Of a DNA stretch of 14,179 nucleotides, positions 6,377 through 12,365 are shown one piece after another (within the stretch, counting starts at the first letter, position 1; each line of letters begins with the position of its first letter). Below the pieces are notes generated by a model. It was not told where the DNA came from and ran no database searches. It was given only the letters and a program-made list of their open reading frames with translations. Made by a program: the position numbers and the translations under genes. Source of the DNA: Bacillota bacterium (lineage in GTDB: Bacteria; Bacillota; Clostridia; Oscillospirales; Oscillospiraceae); NCBI GenBank assembly GCA_023406225.1, contig JAEXWS010000093.1, positions 1 through 14,179 on the forward strand, written 5' to 3'.

Positions 6377-7111
6377 TCAAACGGTAAAGCCGCCGTCTGC
6401 GGTGAGGATCTGCCCGGTGAGGAACGACGACCGCTCCGAGGCCAGAAACGCCACCGCCTGGGCGACCTCCTCCGGGGTCCCCAGACGGCCCAGCGGCGTC
6501 TCCCGGGCCAGCAGCTCCCGGGTCTCCTCCCCCAGGGCGCGGACCATGTCGGTGTCGATGCACCCCGGGGCCACGCAGTTCACCCGGATGCCGGAGGGGG
6601 CAAGCTCCAGCGCCAGGGAGCGCGTCAGGCCCACCAAGGCGGCCTTGGTGCAGGCGTAGGCCACCTCGCAGGAAGCGCCCCGCAGGCCCCAGATGGAGGA
6701 GACGTTCACGATGCAGCCGCTTTTCTCGTGCAGCATGGCGGGCAGGACCGCCCGGATGGCGTTGCGCGCGCCGGTGACGTTGACGGCGAAGCAGCGGTCC
6801 CACAGCGCGTCGTCCATATCCTGAAACAGCCCCTGCCAGGAGACCCCCGCGTTGTTCACCAACAGCGTCACGGGGCCGAAGGCCCGCTCCACGGTCCGCG
6901 CCATATCCTCCACGGCCTGCCGGTCGGAGACGTCCGCCCGGACCGCCAGGGCCTCTCCCCCCTGGGCTGCGAGGCTGTCGGCCAGCGCCTGGGCGGCCTC
7001 GCGGTTTTGCATGTAATTCACGCCTACGGCGAAGCCCTCCCGGGCCAGGGTCCGGGCAATGGCCCGGCCGATGCCCCTGGAGGCGCCGGTGATCAGTGCG
7101 ACCCGTTTCAA
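6377..7111 (-). CDS. SDR-family oxidoreductase (FabG-like)
   Basis: A 244-residue classical short-chain dehydrogenase/reductase with a complete Rossmann fold. TGASRGIG (8-15) binds the dinucleotide, Arg12 after the Ser suggests NADP preference, NNAG is at 86-89, and the catalytic tetrad is Asn111, Ser139, Tyr152 and Lys156 (YxxxK). The C-terminal FLTGQILTADGG segment is typical of 3-oxoacyl-ACP reductases, but no other fatty-acid gene is nearby, so the real substrate is open. The start codon is TTG at 7111, fixed by AAGGAGG 8 nt upstream and by the family start MKRVALITGAS. It is monocistronic with a good promoter that abuts the tRNA-Val promoter back to back. Confidence 0.9.
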   Translation of the reverse strand: MKRVALITGASRGIGRAIARTLAREGFAVGVNYMQNREAAQALADSLAAQGGEALAVRADVSDRQAVEDMARTVERAFGPVTLLVNNAGVSWQGLFQDMDDALWDRCFAVNVTGARNAIRAVLPAMLHEKSGCIVNVSSIWGLRGASCEVAYACTKAALVGLTRSLALELAPSGIRVNCVAPGCIDTDMVRALGEETRELLARETPLGRLGTPEEVAQAVAFLASERSSFLTGQILTADGGFTV

Positions 7112-7141
7112 AAGCGCGTCCTCCTTCGTTTTCTGGCTGAC

Positions 7142-7170
7142 AGTATATCAAAAAAACAGGTGAGATGCAA
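7142..7170 (-). promoter_or_regulatory. Promoter of the SDR gene
   Basis: On the minus strand TTGCAT (7165-7170) and TATACT (7142-7147) are 17 bp apart, with a start about 25 nt before the ribosome-binding region of the SDR gene. Only 8 bp separate its -35 from the -35 of the divergent tRNA promoter. Confidence 0.7.
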
Positions 7171-7178
7171 GAAAAGTG

Positions 7179-7207
7179 TTGACAAACGCGGCCAGGTCAT
7201 GTATCCT
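7179..7207 (+). promoter_or_regulatory. Promoter of the tRNA-Val gene
   Basis: A consensus TTGACA (7179-7184) and TATCCT (7202-7207) are separated by 17 bp; transcription should begin near 7214, ten bases before the tRNA. Confidence 0.8.
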
Positions 7208-7223
7208 ATATACGTTCCGCTTC

Positions 7224-7300
7224 GGACGATTAGCTCAGCTGGCTAGAGCACCTGCTTGACGTGCAGGGGGTCACAGGTTCGAGTCCTGTATCGTCCACCA
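7224..7300 (+). tRNA. tRNA-Val, anticodon GAC
   Basis: A full 77-nt cloverleaf. The acceptor stem GGACGAT pairs with ATCGTCC, followed by A and an encoded CCA end. The D arm AGCTCAGCTGGCTAGAGC and T arm ACAGGTTCGAGTCCTGT are canonical. The anticodon stem CCTGC/GCAGG encloses the loop TTGACGT, giving anticodon GAC, which reads GUC and GUU valine codons. Confidence 0.96.
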
Positions 7301-7302
7301 GG

Positions 7303-7340
7303 AAGAAAGACGGCATCGAAAGATGCCGTCTTTCTTTTTT
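7303..7340 (+). terminator. Terminator of the tRNA gene
   Basis: AAGAAAGACGGCATC (7303-7317) pairs perfectly with 7322-7336 around a GAAA tetraloop, ending in a six-T run (7335-7340). It begins three bases after the tRNA CCA end. Confidence 0.93.
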
Positions 7341-7405
7341 GCCTATCGTGCTTTTCATGTTCCGGCGCGGGCGGCATATCTGTCCGTATGGCAAGGGCCG
7401 CTCCA

Positions 7406-8041
7406 TCAGGGCACAAAATATCCAACGGAGTTAAACAGCTTGACCAACCGCTCGGGATCGATCACACGGATCTTCCGGTATCCCAGAGAGATGATCCCCT
7501 CTTTGGCGAAATAATTTAAAATGCGGTTGACCGAGACCCGGTTGATCCCGGTGATGACGGCGATCTGGTCCTGGGAATAGGGAATGTTCACGCCGGACTG
7601 CATGCACTGGGAATAGAGCAGGTAGGCCACTTTTTGATTGCCGTCGCGGTAATGGGTGCAGCAGATATGGTCCTGGAGCAGAATGAACCGCTTGATAAAA
7701 CGCTCGTATAACTCCTCCATCGGATACCTTTTCTCGTACCAGAGCTGCATGAAGCGGCTGGAGCGCAGGATGAGCACATCCATCGCCGTCACCGCGTCGC
7801 ATTCGTTCAGGTAGGTGTTCCCGGCGACAATGGACTCCAGCCCGATGATGTTTTCCGCGCTGACGAAAAACAGCGTGATCTCGTCCCCCTCCAGATTGGT
7901 ATGATAGGCCCGCGTCGTGCCCGAGCAGATATACCAGACCTGTTCCGCGGGCGTTCCCTTCACCATGATGCGGCGTCCGGCCTCATAATGCGCTTTTTCC
8001 CCGTATTCTTCAAAGATCCTCTTGATATTGGACAATTCCAA
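7406..8041 (-). CDS. Crp/Fnr-family transcriptional regulator
   Basis: A 211-residue regulator with an N-terminal cyclic-nucleotide-binding-like beta-roll (about 12-100), a long dimerisation helix (about 105-140) and a C-terminal winged helix-turn-helix (about 153-195, with SQDQIAVITGINRVSVNRIL). The phosphate-binding cassette of cAMP-responsive Crp (GE...R-S/T) is absent, and there is no N-terminal Fnr cysteine cluster. The ligand is probably neither cAMP nor an Fnr-type cluster. In the recognition helix the usual SRETVxR reads NRVSVNR, so a non-Crp operator is expected. The TTG at 8041 is preferred because AAGGGGG lies 8 nt upstream; an in-frame ATG at 8095 has no ribosome binding site but would add 18 residues. 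It is divergent from the TRAP-dehydrogenase operon, which it likely controls. Confidence 0.9.
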   Translation of the reverse strand: MELSNIKRIFEEYGEKAHYEAGRRIMVKGTPAEQVWYICSGTTRAYHTNLEGDEITLFFVSAENIIGLESIVAGNTYLNECDAVTAMDVLILRSSRFMQLWYEKRYPMEELYERFIKRFILLQDHICCTHYRDGNQKVAYLLYSQCMQSGVNIPYSQDQIAVITGINRVSVNRILNYFAKEGIISLGYRKIRVIDPERLVKLFNSVGYFVP

Positions 8042-8166
8042 TGTTTGATCCCCCTTGTCCCGCGTTCCTCGCCGCGCATTCAAAAGTGCATGCACATGTC
8101 AACTAAAATCGGCCGAATCCACCGTTAAATGTTAAAAAATTGACTGATATTTGCACATTTTTATTC

Positions 8167-8195
8167 ATTATAGATGGAATATTCCTGAAAAAGAA
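8167..8195 (-). promoter_or_regulatory. Promoter of the Crp/Fnr-type gene with a spacer palindrome
   Basis: On the minus strand a consensus TATAAT (8167-8172) has only a weak -35 (TTCTTT, 8190-8195) at 17 bp. The spacer holds a perfect palindrome GGAATATTCC (8176-8185), a possible autoregulatory site. Transcription would start near 8160, leaving about 120 nt before the TTG start. Confidence 0.5.
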
Positions 8196-8227
8196 TAGGA
8201 GAAAGCACCAAAAAACCAAACAAAAGA

Positions 8228-8270
8228 TTGTAAAAGTTTTTATTTTGCTTTGTATAATTTGAAACAAAGC
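8228..8270 (+). promoter_or_regulatory. Candidate promoter of the TRAP-dehydrogenase operon
   Basis: TATAAT at 8253-8258 is preceded by TTGTAA at 8228-8233 with a long 19-bp spacer, the kind of weak arrangement that often needs an activator. A 7-bp inverted repeat GCTTTGT/ACAAAGC (8247-8253 with 8264-8270) surrounds the -10 and could be an operator. Further upstream the TATTC/GAATA repeat (8180-8184 with 8193-8197) is another candidate site. Confidence 0.5.
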
Positions 8271-8315
8271 GGCCGGAGATATCTTGCTAGAATAAAATCA
8301 GTTCAACGATCAAGG

Positions 8316-8402
8316 CCGCCGTGACGGCGGAAAAGGAGGGCTGCCAGACAACATCCCGCGGGACCGTCTCCCTGATACCAGCATCCCCGTTTTCAGAAAA
8401 CG
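8316..8402 (+). promoter_or_regulatory. Structured 5' leader of the TRAP operon
   Basis: The roughly 170-nt leader before dctP has several stems: CCGCCG/CGGCGG with a 3-nt loop (8316-8330), a self-complementary TCCCGCGGGA (8354-8363) enclosed by AGAC/GTCT (8346-8349 with 8366-8369) and AGGG/CCCT (8337-8340 with 8370-8373), and CGTTTT/AAAACG (8388-8402). A strong Shine-Dalgarno-like AAAGGAGGG (8332-8340) has no ATG, GTG or TTG in range and is partly paired. I do not recognise a known riboswitch class. Confidence 0.4.
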
Positions 8403-8435
8403 TATCGACCGTAACAAAAGAAAAGGAAGAAAATT

Positions 8436-9464
8436 ATGAAAAAGACAGTTGCATGGATCCTCGCTCTTGTACTGAGCCTTTCTTTGGCGGGCTGCGGCGC
8501 TTCCTCAGGAGCCCCTTCCGGCGGCGACGGCCAGAAACCCATCACGCTGAAAGCGACCATGACCGGCAGCGAGACGACGCCCACCTATACGGCGCTTGCC
8601 GAATTCAAGCGGCTGCTGGAGGAAAAGTCCGGCGGCCGGTTCCAGGTCGAAATTTACGAAAACGACCAGTTGTCCTCCGGCGACCAGGCCAAGGGCTGCG
8701 AGATGGTGATGGACGGCTCCATCGATGTGGAAATGCACTCCTCCCTCATCTGGGCCGCCTACGTTCCCGAGCTGCAGGTCATCGCCTTCCCCTTCCTGTT
8801 CAGCGGGTACGACGACGTGGATGAGAAGGTACTGGACCCAAACTGCGCGGGCTACGCGCAGATCCGGGACTGGATGGCCGGAACGGGCGTCCACACCGTG
8901 GGCGTTCTGGAAAACGGCTTCCGTCAAATCTCCAACTCCAAGAAGGAGATCCTTGCTCCCAGCGACGTCGCCGGCCTGAAAATGCGCATCCCCGGCATCT
9001 CCATGTATGTGGACCTGTATAACCTGTTGGGCGCCAGCGCCTCTCCCATGAACTTCTCGGAAGTCTACACCGCCTTGCAGCAGGGGACCATCGACGGGCA
9101 GGAGAATCCGCTGAGCGCCATGCTGACGGGAAAGTTCGAGGAGGTCCAGAGCTATGTGACCATGTGGAACTACTCCTACGACATCATGATGCTGGACATC
9201 AGCGACAGGATTTGGAAGACCCTGAGCGACGAGGACAAGGCGCTGTTTGAAGAATGCGGCGCCGCGGCCTGCGCCGCCGAGGTGGAGGCCTCCCGGGCCG
9301 CCGACGCGGGCTTCCGGCAGACCGTGGAGGACGCGGGAGTAAAGGTCACCGACCTGACGGCGGAGCAGCTCCGGGCGTTTGTGGACGCATGCGCCCCGCT
9401 CTACGAGCAGTACCGCGAGACCTTCGGCGAGGACGCCTTCGCCGCCTTCGGCTACAGCTTCTGA
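8436..9464 (+). CDS. dctP: TRAP transporter substrate-binding lipoprotein DctP
   Basis: The extracytoplasmic solute receptor of a tripartite ATP-independent periplasmic transporter, 342 aa. A lipoprotein signal ends in LSLAGC with Cys20 as the lipid anchor, as expected in a cell without an outer membrane. A Gly/Ser linker follows, then the DctP domain. The GLKMRIPG motif places the conserved ligand-carboxylate arginine at Arg184, and ALQQGTIDGQENP (213-225) is the family signature of the second lobe. The substrate is therefore very probably a carboxylate; its identity cannot be read from sequence. AAGGAAG lies upstream of the ATG at 8436. It is first in an operon with dctQ, dctM and dehydrogenase genes and is followed by a large hairpin. 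Confidence 0.95.
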   Translation: MKKTVAWILALVLSLSLAGCGASSGAPSGGDGQKPITLKATMTGSETTPTYTALAEFKRLLEEKSGGRFQVEIYENDQLSSGDQAKGCEMVMDGSIDVEMHSSLIWAAYVPELQVIAFPFLFSGYDDVDEKVLDPNCAGYAQIRDWMAGTGVHTVGVLENGFRQISNSKKEILAPSDVAGLKMRIPGISMYVDLYNLLGASASPMNFSEVYTALQQGTIDGQENPLSAMLTGKFEEVQSYVTMWNYSYDIMMLDISDRIWKTLSDEDKALFEECGAAACAAEVEASRAADAGFRQTVEDAGVKVTDLTAEQLRAFVDACAPLYEQYRETFGEDAFAAFGYSF

Positions 9465-9475
9465 CCTCCGGTGAA

Positions 9476-9504
9476 CGGGACCGCCGCCGGGGGCGGCGGT
9501 CCCG
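9476..9504 (+). promoter_or_regulatory. Intercistronic GC hairpin after dctP
   Basis: A perfect 13-bp stem (9476-9488 with 9492-9504) with a GGG loop sits in the 88-bp dctP-dctQ gap. No T-tract follows, so full termination is unlikely. Such hairpins commonly protect the 3' end of binding-protein mRNA so that the receptor is made in excess of the membrane subunits; that role is inferred. Confidence 0.65.
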
Positions 9505-9552
9505 CGTTCAGGCCGAATATGAAGAACCGACAGATTTGTAACGGAGAACAAT

Positions 9553-10044
9553 ATGAAAAAAAATAAGGCGCTTTCCTTTTGGGATCACTTTGAAGAGCTT
9601 CTTGCCGCAATCGTTCTTTTGATCATGGCCGTCGCCAATTTCGCAAACGTGATCGGCCGCTTTGTCTTCAGCCACGCCCTGCCCTGGGCCGACGAGCTGA
9701 CCTTGATGCTGTTTCTGTGGGCCTCCATGCTGGGCGGCGCCGCGGCGTTCCGCCGGGGGGTGCACTTCAACATGGGGCTGCTGGCGGAGGGAGGCGGGAA
9801 AAAGCGCCGGCTCTTCCTCGCCGCCGTCAGTTTGGTCTGCTGTCTGGCGTTCAGCGCGCTGGTCTTCGTTCTCGGCGTCAAAATGGTGATGAACCAGATC
9901 GCCTTCAAGGGGATGCTGACCACGCTGCACATCTCCCAGGCGTACCAGGGCCTGGCCCTGCCCGTGGGCGCGCTCTTTATGATGATCCGGTGCGTGGAGT
10001 GCTTTCTTGACGCCGTAAAGCGGGAAAAGGAGGCGCAGGCATGA
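9553..10044 (+). CDS. dctQ: TRAP transporter small permease DctQ
   Basis: The small membrane subunit of the TRAP transporter, 163 aa, with four predicted transmembrane segments at about 17-35, 49-67, 87-108 and 129-147. The hallmark stretch NVIGRFVFSHALPWADELT (32-50) between the first two helices is the conserved DctQ signature, and FRRGVHFNM follows the second helix. It pairs with DctM to form the Na+-driven translocation unit. GGAG lies 6 nt before the ATG. Its last four bases (ATGA) overlap the start of dctM, indicating translational coupling and 1:1 synthesis. Confidence 0.95.
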   Translation: MKKNKALSFWDHFEELLAAIVLLIMAVANFANVIGRFVFSHALPWADELTLMLFLWASMLGGAAAFRRGVHFNMGLLAEGGGKKRRLFLAAVSLVCCLAFSALVFVLGVKMVMNQIAFKGMLTTLHISQAYQGLALPVGALFMMIRCVECFLDAVKREKEAQA

Positions 10045-11318
10045 CGGGGATCTTATTGTTCGGCTCCTTCTTCGTCCTTTTGATCCTGGGCGTTCCCATC
10101 TGCGTGTCCCTGGGCCTCTCGTCCGTGGTCGGCCTGCTGGCAGGCGGCTTCGATCTCAGCGTGCTGCCCAGCACCATTTCCGCGTCGGTCTGCAAATATG
10201 CGCTGCTGGCGGTCCCCTTCTTTGTGCTGGCGGGCTCCATCATGGAGCACGCGGGCATCTCCGAAAAGCTCATCCACCTGGCCGACGCCTGCGTGGGCCA
10301 CCGCAAAAGCGGCCTCATCTCCGTGGTGGTCATCACCTCCTGCTTCTTTGCCGCCATCTCCGGCTCCGGCGCGGCGGCGGTGGCGGCCCTGGGCGGCATC
10401 CTGATCCCCGCCATGGCGGACGCCAAATACGACAAGGGCCTGGCCTCCGTTCTGGTTTCCGCCTCCGGCGCCATCGGCATCATCATCCCGCCCAGCATCG
10501 GCTACGTGGTATACGCCTCCATCGTCAACGTATCCGTCAGCGACCTGTTCCTCTCCGGCATCCTTCCGGGCGTTATCCTGGGCCTTATGTACATCATCGT
10601 GGCCGTGCTCATGTCCCGGAACAACCACGAGATCGTGCGCCGGGAAAAAGCCTCCGGCAAAGAGATGTGGACCGCCTTCAAGGACGCCGTTTGGGGGCTT
10701 TTGATGCCCGTCATCATTCTGGGCGGCATTTACGGCGGTATTTTCACGCCCACCGAGGCCGCGGGGGTCGCAGTGATCTACGGTCTGGTGGTCGGCGTGT
10801 TCGTGTACAAGAAGATCACGCGGGAAAACATTCTGACCGTCCTGAAAAACGCGGCGGTCTCCTCCGCCACGGTCATGTATGTGATCGCCTGCGCCTCGGT
10901 CTTCGCGTGGATTCTGACGACCTCCCATGTGGCGGCGGACATCTCCTCCCTGCTGCTGGCGCTCACCACGAATAAGGTGGTGCTGCTGCTGTTGGTGAAC
11001 GTGATCTTCCTGATCGCGGGCTGCTTCCTGGACGGGTCCTCCGCGTACTATATCTTCCTGCCGGTGGTCCTGCCCATCCTTCAGGCGCTGGACGTCAATC
11101 TTGTGCAGGCGGGCATCTTTATCACGGTCAACCTGGCCATCGGCCTTGTGACCCCGCCCATCGGCATCAACCTGTTCGTGGGCGCCGGCATCTCCAAGAT
11201 CCCCGTCTCCAAGCTGGTCAGAAAGGTGCTCCCGTTCGTCGCGGGCGGCGCGGTGGTCCTGCTGCTTTTGACCTTTATCCCCCAGCTTTCCGTCGGGATC
11301 CTTCAACTGCTCGGCTGA
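10041..11318 (+). CDS. dctM: TRAP transporter large permease DctM
   Basis: The large membrane subunit, 425 aa with about 11-12 hydrophobic helices and re-entrant hairpins, which carries substrate and sodium across the membrane. Family motifs are present in order: PFFVLAGSIMEHAG near 59-72, the first hairpin SGSGAAAVAALG (about 107-118), SASGAIGIIIPPSI (about 139-152), GIFTPTEAAG near the middle, and the second hairpin VTPPIGINLFV (about 369-379). Start at the ATG of the ATGA overlap with dctQ; GGAGGCG at 10028-10034 supplies the ribosome binding site. Length and order dctP-dctQ-dctM are standard. It is followed after 64 bp by the E1 alpha gene on the same strand with no terminator between. 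Confidence 0.96.
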   Translation: MTGILLFGSFFVLLILGVPICVSLGLSSVVGLLAGGFDLSVLPSTISASVCKYALLAVPFFVLAGSIMEHAGISEKLIHLADACVGHRKSGLISVVVITSCFFAAISGSGAAAVAALGGILIPAMADAKYDKGLASVLVSASGAIGIIIPPSIGYVVYASIVNVSVSDLFLSGILPGVILGLMYIIVAVLMSRNNHEIVRREKASGKEMWTAFKDAVWGLLMPVIILGGIYGGIFTPTEAAGVAVIYGLVVGVFVYKKITRENILTVLKNAAVSSATVMYVIACASVFAWILTTSHVAADISSLLLALTTNKVVLLLLVNVIFLIAGCFLDGSSAYYIFLPVVLPILQALDVNLVQAGIFITVNLAIGLVTPPIGINLFVGAGISKIPVSKLVRKVLPFVAGGAVVLLLLTFIPQLSVGILQLLG

Positions 11319-11324
11319 CCAGTC

Positions 11325-11342
11325 CCGCGCGCCGGGGCGCGG
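11325..11342 (+). promoter_or_regulatory. Small GC hairpin between dctM and E1 alpha
   Basis: CCGCGC (11325-11330) pairs with GCGCGG (11337-11342) around a 6-nt loop. With no T-run it is not a terminator; it may mark an mRNA processing or stability boundary between the transport and enzyme cistrons. Confidence 0.4.
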
Positions 11343-11382
11343 CCGGGGCGATATCTTAAAAATCTGAGGAGACAATGAGACG

Positions 11383-12348
11383 ATGAAATACGAAGAGAAA
11401 TTTTTGAGGAAGCTCCACCGGGAGCTTCTGGAAATGCGGATGCTGGAATCCAAGCTGGTGGAGCTCTACGCGGAGAGCCGGGTCCCGGGCCACATCCACA
11501 GCGGCATGGGACAGGAGGCCGCCTACGTGGGCGTCCTGGCAACACGAAAGCCCGGCGATTACTTCAAGCTCGCCCACCGGGTCGTGTCCTCTTCCCACCT
11601 TGTGGGGGACCCGCTGGACGTTTTCTTCGGCGAGATCCTGGCCAAGAAAAACGGAAACTCCGGCGGGCGGGGCGGCATCAACCACACAGGCAGGCTGTGC
11701 GACGGCGTTCTGGGCATGTCCGGCACGCTGGGCTGCGACGCGGCCATCCCCGTGGGCGCGGCCATGACGATCGAGGCGGAAGGCCGCGACAACGCCGCGT
11801 TCTTCTTTGTGGGGGACGGCGCCGTGAACCGCGGCCCCGTCTATGAGGCCATGAACCTGGCCGCCGTCTGGAAGCTGCCTGTGGTGTTCGTCTGCGTGGA
11901 CAACGGCTTCGGCATCTCCACGCCCATCACATACGCCTCCCCCGTCCCCAATGTCATGGCGGACCGGGCCGCCGGATTCGGCATGCCCGCCGTCGTGGTG
12001 GACGGCACGGACGTTCTGCAGGTCTACGAGGGCGCGTCCAAAATCGTGTCGGGCGTCCGGGCGGGCGGCGGCCCCGGGGTCATCGAGTGCAAATGCTACC
12101 GCTGGAGAGGCCACTTTGAGGGCGACCAGTGCGCCTATCGGGACGGGGCCGTTACCCAGGCGAACATCGAGGAAAAGGACTGCCTGAAAAATTTCGAGCA
12201 GGCGCTGATCGCGGAACAGGTCTTGACGAACGATCAGGCCGCGGAGATGCGCAAAGCGTTCGATCAGGAAATGGAAGAGGCCATCGCATGCGCCGAAGCC
12301 GCCCCTGAAATGACAGCCGACGAAATTTACGAGCACCTTTACGTCTGA
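11383..12348 (+). CDS. Thiamine-diphosphate 2-oxoacid/acetoin dehydrogenase E1 alpha subunit
   Basis: Alpha subunit (321 aa) of an alpha2-beta2 E1 of the AcoA/PdhA type, which decarboxylates a 2-oxoacid or cleaves acetoin and passes the acyl group to lipoyl-E2. The thiamine-diphosphate/Mg motif is complete: GDG at 144-146 through Asn174 (VFVCVDN). GHIHSGMGQEAAYVG (36-50) and RWRGHFEGD (240-248) fit the family. The loop usually reading RxHGH reads HRVVSSSHLV (65-74), and GGSMH reads GGINH (97-101), so the active-site entrance is atypical. AGGAG lies 11 nt before the ATG at 11383; a three-codon ORF (ATG at 11375) ends in a TGA overlapping this start. Its position after dctM suggests it processes the imported compound. 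The substrate is unproven, so no aco or pdh symbol is given. Confidence 0.9.
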   Translation: MKYEEKFLRKLHRELLEMRMLESKLVELYAESRVPGHIHSGMGQEAAYVGVLATRKPGDYFKLAHRVVSSSHLVGDPLDVFFGEILAKKNGNSGGRGGINHTGRLCDGVLGMSGTLGCDAAIPVGAAMTIEAEGRDNAAFFFVGDGAVNRGPVYEAMNLAAVWKLPVVFVCVDNGFGISTPITYASPVPNVMADRAAGFGMPAVVVDGTDVLQVYEGASKIVSGVRAGGGPGVIECKCYRWRGHFEGDQCAYRDGAVTQANIEEKDCLKNFEQALIAEQVLTNDQAAEMRKAFDQEMEEAIACAEAAPEMTADEIYEHLYV

Positions 12349-12365
12349 TTGGGGAGGATGAACAT

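Noticed and set aside
4599..7151. An 850-residue open frame on the minus strand
   Set aside because: It runs opposite the dipeptidase and through the terminator and the SDR gene in another frame; Gly/Arg-rich composition and no family match.
7243..7425. A 60-residue minus-strand open frame ending in RTRTCDPLHVKQVL
   Set aside because: The C-terminal part is the antisense of the tRNA-Val gene, a well-known annotation artefact.
8316..8402. A TPP riboswitch controlling the thiamine-dependent enzyme operon
   Set aside because: The conserved CTGAGA and ACCTGAT-CTGGATAAT segments are not present; CCTGATACCAGCATC is only a superficial resemblance.
10053..11453. A 466-residue minus-strand open frame
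   Set aside because: Antisense shadow of dctM; His/Asp/Gly/Gln-rich low complexity.
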